Shown here piece by piece: positions 16,918 to 24,902 of a stretch of DNA of 64,000 nucleotides. Within the stretch, counting starts at the first letter, position 1. The number at the start of each line of letters is the position of its first letter. The DNA is taken from NCBI GenBank assembly GCA_030427735.1, contig JAUIBP010000001.1, positions 434,001-498,000 of the forward strand, read 5' to 3'. This DNA comes from Bacteroidia bacterium (lineage in GTDB: Bacteria > Bacteroidota > Bacteroidia > Flavobacteriales > Flavobacteriaceae). The notes beneath the pieces are model-generated. The model had not been told where the DNA came from. It was given only the letters and a program-made list of their open reading frames with translations, and did not search any database. The position numbers and the translations under genes were made by a program.

Positions 16918-17376
16918 CTAAACAGGTATAACGGTACTGTGTTTCACCTCGTTAATTACAAACATACTATGGGTGCTGCCTATATGACTGATGTTTGTTA
17001 ATTTATTGACCATAAATTCTCGAAATGCGCGCATATCTTTCACCAATACCTTTAATAAATAATCGTAATCGCCACTAATATGGTAACACTCCATAACTTC
17101 GTTAAGTTTTGCCACTTCACGCTCAAACTTCACCACGAATTCCTGGCTGTGCTTTTCTAGTTTAATATGGCAATACGCTACAAACTCCTTCTGAATTTTA
17201 TCTTTATTTACCAAAGCCACATAATGCGAAAGTACCCCCTGATTTTCTAATTTTTTTATACGTTCATAAACCGCCGTAACAGATAAATTTAACTGCCTAG
17301 CTAAAGCTTTATTTGTCTGTTTACTATTAGTTTGCAATAATTGGATAAGTTGTTTATCGATAGCATCAAAAACCAT
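16918..17376 (-). CDS. Lrp/AsnC-family transcriptional regulator
   Basis: 152 aa. The N-terminal winged helix-turn-helix reads IDKQLIQLLQTNSKQTNKAL then LARQLNLSVTAVYERIKKLE. The C-terminal RAM ligand-binding domain includes VMECYHISGDYDYLLKVLV. Members are octameric feast/famine regulators that bind amino acids. It is divergent from a methionine gamma-lyase-like gene across 157 bases that hold several inverted repeats, so that gene is the obvious target, plus autoregulation. Confidence 0.93.
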   Translation of the reverse strand: MVFDAIDKQLIQLLQTNSKQTNKALARQLNLSVTAVYERIKKLENQGVLSHYVALVNKDKIQKEFVAYCHIKLEKHSQEFVVKFEREVAKLNEVMECYHISGDYDYLLKVLVKDMRAFREFMVNKLTNISHIGSTHSMFVINEVKHSTVIPV

Positions 17377-17392
17377 AACTGAATATTTTTCT

Positions 17393-17418
17393 AAACTTTA
17401 GATGAGTTTGTAAAGTTT
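17393..17418. promoter_or_regulatory. Inverted repeat at the Lrp start of transcription
   Basis: AAACTTT (17393-17399) and AAAGTTT (17412-17418) are exact reverse complements 12 bases apart. A -7 box for the Lrp gene (TATTTTTG on the minus strand, 17428-17421) lies just upstream, so the repeat covers the expected transcription start. It is a candidate autoregulatory operator. Confidence 0.4.
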
Positions 17419-17453
17419 AACAAAAATAAATCTATACACAAATAATTTAATAG

Positions 17454-17495
17454 ATTAGAAATCTAATTATATAAACTTAGATTGATTATTAATCT
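17454..17495. promoter_or_regulatory. Paired inverted repeats in the Lrp / PLP-enzyme gap
   Basis: ATTAGA-AA-TCTAAT (17454-17467) and AGATT-N7-AATCT (17479-17495) share the half-site AGATT/AATCT, with centres about 26 bases apart. Such phased AT-rich sites suit an oligomeric Lrp-type regulator. Confidence 0.4.
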
Positions 17496-17533
17496 ATTAA
17501 TAATCATTTTTGAATAAATAAATTTTCACAACT

Positions 17534-18733
17534 ATGTCTTTTAAACCCGCTAATAACATTCAAGATTTACAATATTTTGGTGAATTTGGAGGTGTAAATC
17601 CTTCCATTTCAGATTCATCTACATACACCTTTTTATCGGCAAAAACCATGTTCGACACCTTTGAAGGCAATGCCGATGGCTGCTATTTATATTCACGGCA
17701 CTCCTCGCCTTCTAACCTATATCTAGGCGAAGCTTTAGCTGCCATGGAAGGCACAGAAACGGCCAACGTAACCGCTTCGGGCATGGGAGCGATAACTCCT
17801 GTATTATTACAACTTTGTGGTGCTGGCGATCATATTGTATCTAGCAGAACGATTTATGGAGGCACCTATGCTTTTCTTAAAAATTTCACCCCTCGGTTTA
17901 ACATTGCCACAAGTTTTGTAGACATTACCAAATTAGAAGCTGTTGAAGCTGCTATTACCGAGCATACTAAAATTATTTTTTGTGAAACTGTTAGTAATCC
18001 GCTTTTAGAAATTGCTGACATAAACAATCTGTCTAAACTAGCCAAAAAACACAACATTCAATTGGTTGTAGACAATACGTTTTCGCCATTAAGTGTATCG
18101 CCAGCTAAGTTGGGAGCAGATATTGTTATCCACAGTTTAACCAAATTTATCAATGGAAGTAGCGATACCGTTGGCGGTGTGGTTTGCGGTTCGCAAGCAT
18201 TAATAGACCAACTGCGTAATGTTAACGATGGGGCTGCCATGCTATTAGGCGCGACTATGGATAGCTTTAGATCGGCTTCTATACTAAAAAACTTACGCAC
18301 TTTACACATTCGGATGCAACAGCACAGCAAAAACGCCCTTTTCTTAGCGCAAAAGTTTGAAGCTGATGGATTAAAAACCGTGTATCCTGGATTGCCTTCA
18401 CATCCTTCCCATCAATTATTTAAATCGATGATGAATACTCAATATGGTTTTGGCGGCATGCTTACAATAGATGTAGGTGCTTTAAACAAAGCCAACATGC
18501 TTATGGAACTCATGCAACATAAAAATCTAGGCTACTTAGCGGTTAGCTTAGGGTTTTACAAAACCTTATTTAGCGCACCAGGAAGTTCTACATCTTCGGA
18601 AATTCCAGAAGATGAACAAAAAGAAATGGGGTTATCAGACGGACTCATTAGATTTTCGATTGGGTTAGATGCTGATATAGAACGCACCTATAATATGATG
18701 CGGGAATGTATGGTTAGCCTCAATATTCTATAA
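17534..18733 (+). CDS. Methionine gamma-lyase-like PLP enzyme (Cys/Met metabolism family)
   Basis: 399 aa, fold type I PLP enzyme of the trans-sulfuration family. The PLP lysine is in HSLTKFINGSSD. Other family stretches are YLYSRHSSPSNLYLGEAL, ASGMGAI and FCETVSNPLLEI. These enzymes cleave methionine to methanethiol, ammonia and 2-oxobutyrate, or act on related thio-amino acids. In Pseudomonas methionine gamma-lyase a cysteine follows YG in the active-site loop; here the loop reads IYGGTYAFL, so that Cys is a Gly. This leaves O-acetylhomoserine sulfhydrylase-like or other lyase activity possible. The divergent Lrp regulator suggests control by an amino acid. A terminator follows. Confidence 0.8.
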   Translation: MSFKPANNIQDLQYFGEFGGVNPSISDSSTYTFLSAKTMFDTFEGNADGCYLYSRHSSPSNLYLGEALAAMEGTETANVTASGMGAITPVLLQLCGAGDHIVSSRTIYGGTYAFLKNFTPRFNIATSFVDITKLEAVEAAITEHTKIIFCETVSNPLLEIADINNLSKLAKKHNIQLVVDNTFSPLSVSPAKLGADIVIHSLTKFINGSSDTVGGVVCGSQALIDQLRNVNDGAAMLLGATMDSFRSASILKNLRTLHIRMQQHSKNALFLAQKFEADGLKTVYPGLPSHPSHQLFKSMMNTQYGFGGMLTIDVGALNKANMLMELMQHKNLGYLAVSLGFYKTLFSAPGSSTSSEIPEDEQKEMGLSDGLIRFSIGLDADIERTYNMMRECMVSLNIL

Positions 18734-18747
18734 TTACAATTATCTTT

Positions 18748-18778
18748 AAAACGCCTTAGAACTACTAAGGCGTTTTTT
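18748..18778 (+). terminator. Terminator of the PLP enzyme gene
   Basis: ACGCCTTAG (18751-18759) pairs with CTAAGGCGT (18765-18773), followed by T6. Confidence 0.85.
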
Positions 18779-18863
18779 GTTTTAACCGATAAGACCTCTC
18801 ATTTGCACAAAAGCATCTAAAATCGTAACATTACACATCAATTAAAACTCCTAAACAGACTTC

Positions 18864-20348
18864 ATGGAAAGCCAAGACATAAAACCACAATCGCCAAAAG
18901 ACGAACCTATTGTAGAAAACAGAGAATTAAGCATTTGGGAAGCTTTAATACCCGTGTTCGCTCTGGTTATAATGCTATTCTACAATGTAAAATTTGCTTT
19001 TGGAGATGATGCTCTAAGCGGTAGCAATCAGTTTATCTTATTGCTTGGTGCAGCTGTGGCAGCCATAGTTGGTTTTTTTAACAAGGTGTCTTACGATCAA
19101 ATGTTAGAAGAAGTAGCCGTAAATATTAAATCTACTTCTGGCGCCTTATTAATACTCCTTTTTGTGGGATCTCTAGCTGGTACGTGGCTCATTAGCGGCA
19201 TTATTCCTTCCATGATATATTATGGTTTACAAATTTTAAATCCGACTATTTTTCTGCCTGCCTGTGTGGTTATTTGCGCCATAATTTCTATTGCAACAGG
19301 CAGTAGCTGGACAACTTCGGCAACTGTTGGTATTGCCCTTGTTGGTATTGGTAACGCGTTGGGCATTAATCCAGGTATGACGGCTGGAGCAGTGATTTCA
19401 GGAGCCTATTTTGGAGATAAAATGTCGCCATTAAGCGACACCACAAACCTAGCTCCCGCTATGGCCGGAGGCGAGTTATTCTCGCATATCAAATACATGA
19501 CCTACACCACCGTACCGACTTTAATAGTTACGCTGGTGCTTTTCATAATCATTAGTCTTTCTTTAGATATTCATGGTACTACAGACACATCTGCTATGCT
19601 ACAAGCTATAGATAGCGCATTCAACATTTCGCCTTGGTTATTTTTAGTACCGGTACTCGTAATTTTTATGATTGTTAAAAAAACGCCTCCGTTACCAGCT
19701 TTATTAGTTGGAACGCTACTTGGGGGGATTTTCGCATTAATATTTCAGCCAGAAATTGTTAAACAAATTACTGGGGCTACAGAACTCAATTTTTTATCGG
19801 GTTACAAAGGCATCATGACGGCAATGACAGTAGATACCTCTGTAGAAACCACAAGTGCAGAACTTAACGATTTGTTCTCGTCGGGCGGAATGGCTGGTAT
19901 GCTGGGCACTATATGGCTTATAGTTTGCGCCATGGTTTTTGGAGGTATTATGGATGCAATTGGCGCACTATCCAGAATTAGTAAAGCTGTTCTTAATTTA
20001 TTCGATTCGGTTTTTGGTTTATTTGCCAGTACCGTAATAAGCTGTATCGGACTAAATGCAATTGCTAGCGACCAATATTTAGCCATTGTTATTCCTGGTA
20101 GGATGTACAAAAAGGCATTCGAAGACAAAAACCTAGCTCCAGAAAATTTAAGCCGTACACTCGAAGATTCTGGTACCGTAACATCGGTATTAGTGCCTTG
20201 GAATACTTGTGGCGCTTACCAAAGCAGTGTGCTTGGGGTAGACACTTGGTCTTATGCTGGCTATGCATTCTTCAACTATTTAAGTCCGTTTACCACCTTA
20301 TTATTTGCAGCTTTCAGGATTAAAATCAAACAACTTACTGATAAATAG
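18864..20348 (+). CDS. nhaC: Na+/H+ antiporter, NhaC family
   Basis: A 494-aa polytopic protein with about 11-12 membrane helices after a hydrophilic N-terminus (MESQDIKPQSPKDEPIVENR). The conserved blocks are SIATGSSWTTSATVGIALVG, GAVISGAYFGDKMSPLSDTT with the family's acidic and polar residues, and a late VLVPWNTCGAYQ. NhaC proteins exchange Na+ for H+ across the inner membrane; some relatives carry malate/lactate or amino acids, so the substrate is not proven. It is monocistronic, and no clear terminator was found between its stop and the peroxiredoxin promoter. Confidence 0.88.
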   Translation: MESQDIKPQSPKDEPIVENRELSIWEALIPVFALVIMLFYNVKFAFGDDALSGSNQFILLLGAAVAAIVGFFNKVSYDQMLEEVAVNIKSTSGALLILLFVGSLAGTWLISGIIPSMIYYGLQILNPTIFLPACVVICAIISIATGSSWTTSATVGIALVGIGNALGINPGMTAGAVISGAYFGDKMSPLSDTTNLAPAMAGGELFSHIKYMTYTTVPTLIVTLVLFIIISLSLDIHGTTDTSAMLQAIDSAFNISPWLFLVPVLVIFMIVKKTPPLPALLVGTLLGGIFALIFQPEIVKQITGATELNFLSGYKGIMTAMTVDTSVETTSAELNDLFSSGGMAGMLGTIWLIVCAMVFGGIMDAIGALSRISKAVLNLFDSVFGLFASTVISCIGLNAIASDQYLAIVIPGRMYKKAFEDKNLAPENLSRTLEDSGTVTSVLVPWNTCGAYQSSVLGVDTWSYAGYAFFNYLSPFTTLLFAAFRIKIKQLTDK

Positions 20349-20443
20349 AACTAAACTATAATATTAATAATCTTCAATAATTAAAACTTATACTGCTATA
20401 AAAATTTAAAATTTTATTCACATACAAAATCCACATAGAGCCC

Positions 20444-20451
20444 TATATTTG
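20444..20451 (+). promoter_or_regulatory. -7 box (TATATTTG) of the peroxiredoxin operon
   Basis: TATATTTG lies 38 bases before the start codon. No -33 TTG is seen at the usual spacing. Confidence 0.5.
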
Positions 20452-20488
20452 CACTGTAAAATTTAATAATCATTAAAATAAAAATACT

Positions 20489-21127
20489 ATGGCATTTGTA
20501 GGAAAAAAATTCCCAGATTTAAACGTTGACGCAATGAACGAAATGGGCGATACTTTTAAAGTAAACGTTCTTGAGGAAGCTGTTAACAACAAGAAAAAAG
20601 TAGTTTTATTCTGGTATCCTAAAGACTTCACTTTTGTTTGTCCAACAGAATTACACGCTTTTGAAGCTGCTAAAGCCGAATTCGAAAAAAGAAACACTAT
20701 TGTAATTGGTGCATCTTGCGACACTCCAGAAGTACACTTTGCTTGGTTAAACACTGCAAAAGACAACGGTGGTATAGAAGGTGTAACGTATCCTATTTTA
20801 GCAGATTCTAACAGAAATTTAGCATCTACTTTAGGAATTTTAGACATCAAAAACGAAACCTATAACGAAGAAACTGGTGTTGTAACTGTAGAGGGCGATA
20901 ACGTAACTTACAGAGCAACTTACATTATAGACGAAGATGGTATTGTACAACACGAAAGTATTAACAACATGCCTTTAGGTAGAAATGTTGGAGAATACTT
21001 ACGTTTAGTAGATGCTTTAACCCACGTACAGGAAAAAGGAGAAGTTTGTCCTGCAAACTGGGAAGAAGGTAAAGACGCTATGAACGCAAACAGAGATGGT
21101 GTTGCTAGTTATTTAGCATCTCACTAA
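20489..21127 (+). CDS. Typical 2-Cys peroxiredoxin
   Basis: 212 aa. The peroxidatic cysteine is Cys51 in KDFTFVCPTEL; the resolving cysteine is Cys187 in GEVCPANW. It reduces hydrogen peroxide and organic peroxides with electrons from a thioredoxin. The partner may be encoded directly downstream: a small CGNC thioredoxin and a DUF6952-type protein form the rest of the operon. The protein ends ASYLASH shortly after the resolving Cys. No AhpF gene is adjacent. A stem-loop without a T tract separates it from the thioredoxin gene and may set their relative expression. Confidence 0.95.
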   Translation: MAFVGKKFPDLNVDAMNEMGDTFKVNVLEEAVNNKKKVVLFWYPKDFTFVCPTELHAFEAAKAEFEKRNTIVIGASCDTPEVHFAWLNTAKDNGGIEGVTYPILADSNRNLASTLGILDIKNETYNEETGVVTVEGDNVTYRATYIIDEDGIVQHESINNMPLGRNVGEYLRLVDALTHVQEKGEVCPANWEEGKDAMNANRDGVASYLASH

Positions 21128-21145
21128 AAACACATCACAAAAACC

Positions 21146-21173
21146 TACCATCCTTTTTCGTTAAAGGATGGTA
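21146..21173 (+). promoter_or_regulatory. Intercistronic stem-loop between peroxiredoxin and thioredoxin
   Basis: TACCATCCTTT (21146-21156) and AAAGGATGGTA (21163-21173) form an 11-bp stem with a 6-base loop. It is followed by AACTAAAAAC rather than a T run, so it is more likely an mRNA-stabilising or partial attenuation element than a full terminator. Confidence 0.65.
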
Positions 21174-21191
21174 AACTAAAAACATTTTATT

Positions 21192-21506
21192 ATGTTACAA
21201 GAATTAGAACAAGACAATTTACAGGACATCGTATCTAATAACGATACGGTTGTAGTACAATACTCGGCAACATGGTGTGGTAATTGCAGAATTATGAAAC
21301 CAAAATTCAAAAAATTAGCCACCGAAAACGAAAATGTAACCTTTGTTATTGCAGATGCCGAAAAATTCGCGGCCTCTAGAAAATTAGCAAACGTAGACAA
21401 CCTTCCTACATTTGCAACCTTTAAAAAAGGGGAATTCGTAAATCAGGTGCAAACCAACAAGTTTGACGTTTTAAAAGATTTAGTCGATGAAGTTACCAGT
21501 AATTAA
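21192..21506 (+). CDS. Thioredoxin-family protein (CGNC)
   Basis: 104 aa, a compact thioredoxin fold: VVVQYSATWCGNCRIMKPKF with Cys29/Cys32, and the cis-Pro region NLPTFATFKKG. The active site is CGNC rather than the classic CGPC, which should shift the redox potential. There is no signal peptide, so it is cytosolic. Being 64 bases after the peroxiredoxin stop, it is a natural candidate for its reductant. It overlaps the next gene by 20 bases. Confidence 0.9.
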   Translation: MLQELEQDNLQDIVSNNDTVVVQYSATWCGNCRIMKPKFKKLATENENVTFVIADAEKFAASRKLANVDNLPTFATFKKGEFVNQVQTNKFDVLKDLVDEVTSN

Positions 21507-21747
21507 ACACTTAACTCAGTTTATTGAAGAAAACGATGAAGATTTCGTTCACGAAACCATCGAAACTTTAGAAGCTTTAACTGAAGTACCATCTTTAAAA
21601 GATGAAGAATTAGACGTTATTGGCGAACTAATCTCTAACATGTACGGTGCAATAGAAGTCAATACCATGATTAAAAATGGTACACCGCAAAAAGAAGCCT
21701 TAAACAGTTTCATGAAACGTGTTTTAGGATCTATCGACAAAGGTTAA
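21487..21747 (+). CDS. DUF6952-type small protein
   Basis: 86 aa, acidic, mostly helical (MKLPVIKHLTQFIEENDEDF, VIGELISNMYGAIEV). I place it with moderate confidence in the DUF6952 family, small proteins next to peroxiredoxin/thioredoxin genes in flavobacteria. No cysteine and no catalytic motif is present. The 20-base overlap with the thioredoxin gene implies coupled translation and a linked role in peroxide defence, perhaps as a regulator or adaptor (inference). Confidence 0.7.
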   Translation: MKLPVIKHLTQFIEENDEDFVHETIETLEALTEVPSLKDEELDVIGELISNMYGAIEVNTMIKNGTPQKEALNSFMKRVLGSIDKG

Positions 21748-21763
21748 ACGGCTTTAAAAACAT

Positions 21764-21927
21764 AAAAAGAGGCTGACTGAAAAGTTTAACAGTGCGTCAT
21801 TCTGTGCTTGACACAGAATCTCATCATATTGAAAATCGATAATTATGAGAATCTGAAATCGAAGATTCAACGAAGTTAAATAAATTCAGATTGACGACAG
21901 ATCTACTTTCAAACAGCCTCTTTTTTT
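21764..21927. terminator. Composite terminator enclosing a cloverleaf repeat (copy 2)
   Basis: AAAAAGAGGCTG (21764-21775) pairs with CAGCCTCTTTTT (21914-21925), with an inner TGAAAAGT/ACTTTCA extension, then more T. The arms differ in sequence from those of copy 1, while the enclosed repeat is the same. It lies between convergent genes. Confidence 0.75.
21791..21896. repeat. Dispersed cloverleaf repeat, copy 2
   Basis: Same design as 12831-12918. The outer stem is CGTCA (21795-21799) with TGACG (21892-21896). Arm 1 is ATTCTGTG/CACAGAAT (21799-21819), arm 2 CTCAT/ATGAG (21820-21849), arm 3 AATCTGAA/TTCAGATT (21850-21892). All paired arms are identical to copy 1, but the loop of arm 3 is 27 bases instead of 5. 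Confidence 0.8.
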
Positions 21928-21938
21928 ACACACTATTT

Positions 21939-22658
21939 TTAACCACCAGTAATAACCGCCTCGGGAATCGAGAAAAACTCAAAGTTATTTACAGATACTT
22001 CCCAAGTATCGCCTTCCTTTTCCGATGTTAAGTCTACGTCGGGATCTTCACAGAACACCTCATCGCCACGAAACATAATAATACGCTGCTCGCCACCAGG
22101 AGTAGACACGTGCACTTCGGCTGAATGCTTACCCGTTCGAACCACACCAAATTTACATTGTGCCGAATGTTTAGGGTCTGGCCCAACAGAACAAGGCACC
22201 ATACCTGTGGCATGGTAATTAGTTCCTGAAACTTTAACATCGTAAACCTTACTAGAAATTGCAAAATTTAAACTGTAATTTGCCTTTTCGTTTCGCCTTG
22301 CCGCACTTCGCATTAAATATACACGCACTCTATACGTATCGGTTTTTGGCAAAATACCCGTCCAGCTATTACCATTTACCGAGCCTACAAAAATAGCTTC
22401 TTCGGAATCTGAAGGTAATACGTTAAAGTAGTTTGCTGTATTATCTGTTATTAAATGTACTGTCATTTCCTGTCCTGCTTTTGCTCCTAAAGTGTAATCT
22501 ATAGTTTGATAGCCTTTAAGAACATCTGAAACTTCGGCAGAAGATGTGCCTGACTTAAAATGAACTGGTTTCGTTTCTATTTCGGTTTGCCCAAAACTAA
22601 CTAAGCTTAGACCAAACCACATTAAAAACAGAATGCTTTGCATGGGTTTTGTTTTCAT
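21939..22658 (-). CDS. Secreted protein resembling g-type lysozyme inhibitor (PliG)
   Basis: 239 aa with a clear signal peptide (MQSILFLMWFGLSLVSFGQ). The first domain (about 30-135) has VHFKSGTSSAEVSDVLKGY, YFNVLPSDSEEAIFVGS and YRVRVYLMRSAARR. As I recall the PliG family, these stretches match its beta-sandwich fold, which blocks g-type lysozymes of animals. The second part (about 145-239) is separate: TGMVPCSVGPDPKHSAQC, then a lone downstream Cys in VFCEDPD. It would act in the periplasm. A search against PliG profiles would decide. It is convergent with the thioredoxin operon and downstream of dnaK. Confidence 0.55.
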   Translation of the reverse strand: MKTKPMQSILFLMWFGLSLVSFGQTEIETKPVHFKSGTSSAEVSDVLKGYQTIDYTLGAKAGQEMTVHLITDNTANYFNVLPSDSEEAIFVGSVNGNSWTGILPKTDTYRVRVYLMRSAARRNEKANYSLNFAISSKVYDVKVSGTNYHATGMVPCSVGPDPKHSAQCKFGVVRTGKHSAEVHVSTPGGEQRIIMFRGDEVFCEDPDVDLTSEKEGDTWEVSVNNFEFFSIPEAVITGG

Positions 22659-22710
22659 AAGTATTGATTTATAAACTATTTAAAGTTAGCAAAACAAAAC
22701 CATAAAAAAC

Positions 22711-22741
22711 AAAAAAAGAGCAACCCTATAGGATTGCTCTT
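22711..22741 (-). terminator. Terminator of dnaK
   Basis: On the minus strand GAGCAATCC (22739-22731) pairs with GGGTTGCTC (22726-22718) around TATA, then T7. Confidence 0.85.
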
Positions 22742-22763
22742 AGATATATATTGAAAACTATAA

Positions 22764-24671
22764 TTACTTAACTTCTTCGAAATCTACGTCTTCTACATCG
22801 CTACCTTCGTTAGCTTGTCCGTTGCTGCTTGCATCTGGACCAGGTTGCTCTGCACCACCTTGCGCTTCGGCTTGGGCTTTGTACATCTCTTCGCTAGCTA
22901 CTTTCCAAGCTTCATTAATTTTCTCTAAAGCAGGATCGATTACAGCAATATCTTTAGTTTCAAACGCTTTTTTAAGCTCTTCTAAAGCCTCTTCGATTGG
23001 TTTTTTCTTATCATCAGATAATTTATCACCAAACTCTTTAAGCTGACTTTCGGTTTGGAAAATCATAGCATCGGCTGCATTTAACTTATCGGCTTTTTCT
23101 TTAGCTTGCTTATCAGCTTCAGCATTAGCTTCGGCATCAGCTTTCATTTTTTGGATTTCGTCTTCTGTTAATCCTGAAGATGCTTCGATACGAATATCCT
23201 GAGTTTTGTTTGTCGCTTTATCTGTTGCCGAAACTTTAATAATACCGTTTGCATCGATATCGAAAGTTACTTCAATTTGTGGTGTACCACGTTTTGCTGG
23301 TGGAATACCATCTAAGTGAAAACGTCCAATAGTTTTGTTGTCGCCCGCCATAGCACGCTCACCTTGTAACACATGGATTTCTACTGAAGGCTGATTATCG
23401 GCCGCTGTAGAGAATACTTGCGATTTTTTAGTTGGGATCGTGGTATTAGCTTCGATAAGCTTCGTCATTACATTACCCATAGTTTCGATACCTAAAGATA
23501 ATGGTGTAACGTCTAATAACAATACGTCTTTAACATCACCTGTTAATACACCACCTTGGATACCTGCACCTAAAGAAACTACCTCGTCTGGGTTAACACC
23601 TTTACTTGGCGCTTTTCCAAAGAATTTCTCTACAGCTGCTTGTACCGCTGGGATACGTGTAGAACCACCTACTAAAATTACCTCGTCGATATCGCTTTTG
23701 CTTAAACCTGCAGATTTTAAAGCAGACTCACAAGGCGCAATCGTACGTTTTACTAAATCGTCGATTAATTGCTCGAATTTAGCTCTTGTTAAAGTACGCA
23801 CTAAGTGTTTTGGTCCACTAGCTGTAGCTGTTACATAAGGTAAATTGATTTCTGTTTGTGCAGAAGATGATAATTCGATTTTAGCTTTTTCTGCAGCTTC
23901 TTTTAAACGTTGTAAAGCCATAGGGTCTTTACGTAAATCGATATCTTCTTCCGATTTAAATTCTTCTGCTAACCAGTTGATGATTTTTTCATCTACATCG
24001 TCACCACCTAAGTGAGTGTCACCATCTGTAGATAATACTTCGAATACACCATCACCTAATTCTAAGATAGAAACGTCGTGTGTACCACCACCAAAGTCGA
24101 ATACTACAATTTTTTGGTCGGTTCCTTTTTTATCTAAACCATAGGCTAAAGCTGCAGCTGTTGGTTCGTTAATAATACGCTCTACTTTTAAACCAGCAAT
24201 TTCACCAGCTTCTTTAGTAGCTTGACGTTGGCTATCGTTAAAGTAAGCTGGTACAGTAATTACTGCTCTGCTTACATCTTGTCCTAAATAATCTTCGGCA
24301 GTTTTCTTCATTTTTTGAAGAATCATAGCCGATAATTCTTGTGGTGTATATAAACGCCCATCGATATCTACACGAGGGGTATCGTTATCACCTTTTACTA
24401 CTTTATATGGTACGCGTTCTGCTTCGTTTTGAGATTCAGAAAATTTATTCCCCATAAAACGCTTAATAGAGTATACGGTTTTAGTTGGGTTCGTTACAGC
24501 TTGTCTTTTTGCTGGATCACCAACTTTAATTTCGCCGCCTTCTACAAAAGCAATTACCGATGGTGTTGTACGCTTACCTTCTGCGTTAGGAATTACTACT
24601 GGCTCGTTACCTTCCATTACAGAAACGCAAGAGTTTGTAGTACCTAAATCAATTCCAATTATTTTACTCAT
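22764..24671 (-). CDS. dnaK: Chaperone DnaK (Hsp70)
   Basis: 635 aa. It starts [20 protein letters not shown] (phosphate-1 loop) and has [43 protein letters not shown] and [11 protein letters not shown], all Hsp70 ATPase signatures. The linker is [13 protein letters not shown], followed by the substrate-binding domain and a Gly/Asn/Gln-rich lid tail ending [11 protein letters not shown]. It refolds proteins with DnaJ and GrpE, whose genes are not adjacent. No CIRCE element was seen upstream; a short inverted repeat TGACA-AGC-TGTCA at 24754-24766 lies about 85 bases before the start. Confidence 0.98.
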   Translation of the reverse strand: MSKIIGIDLGTTNSCVSVMEGNEPVVIPNAEGKRTTPSVIAFVEGGEIKVGDPAKRQAVTNPTKTVYSIKRFMGNKFSESQNEAERVPYKVVKGDNDTPRVDIDGRLYTPQELSAMILQKMKKTAEDYLGQDVSRAVITVPAYFNDSQRQATKEAGEIAGLKVERIINEPTAAALAYGLDKKGTDQKIVVFDFGGGTHDVSILELGDGVFEVLSTDGDTHLGGDDVDEKIINWLAEEFKSEEDIDLRKDPMALQRLKEAAEKAKIELSSSAQTEINLPYVTATASGPKHLVRTLTRAKFEQLIDDLVKRTIAPCESALKSAGLSKSDIDEVILVGGSTRIPAVQAAVEKFFGKAPSKGVNPDEVVSLGAGIQGGVLTGDVKDVLLLDVTPLSLGIETMGNVMTKLIEANTTIPTKKSQVFSTAADNQPSVEIHVLQGERAMAGDNKTIGRFHLDGIPPAKRGTPQIEVTFDIDANGIIKVSATDKATNKTQDIRIEASSGLTEDEIQKMKADAEANAEADKQAKEKADKLNAADAMIFQTESQLKEFGDKLSDDKKKPIEEALEELKKAFETKDIAVIDPALEKINEAWKVASEEMYKAQAEAQGGAEQPGPDASSNGQANEGSDVEDVDFEEVK

Positions 24672-24869
24672 AATTACTATATATTTTAATGTTGTTGAAT
24701 TTAATTTTATTTCCCTTTACCTATTTCAATCATTGTGCCAACACATTTCATACTGACAAGCTGTCATATTAAATACATTTCTTTGTTTCCAAACCTTAGA
24801 TTAACATACCAAAGCACTTCTTTAATTTTTTGGTAATGTTTACAACACATAATCTGTACATACGCCAAG

Positions 24870-24877
24870 TACATTTG
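24870..24877 (+). promoter_or_regulatory. -7 box (TACATTTG) of the choice-of-anchor protein gene
   Basis: TACATTTG lies 25 bases before the ATG at 24903. No -33 element is seen at the usual distance. Confidence 0.45.
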
Positions 24878-24902
24878 TGCCAAACTAAAATATTCTATAC
24901 CA

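Noticed and set aside
24726-24740. Sigma-54-like TGGCAC-N5-TTGA before dnaK on the minus strand
   Set aside because: The -12 element should contain GC; here it is GA, and sigma-54 control of dnaK is not expected.
24754-24766. TGACA-AGC-TGTCA inverted repeat upstream of dnaK as a CIRCE-type heat-shock operator
   Set aside because: It does not match TTAGCACTC-N9-GAGTGCTAA and is too short to claim as a heat-shock element.
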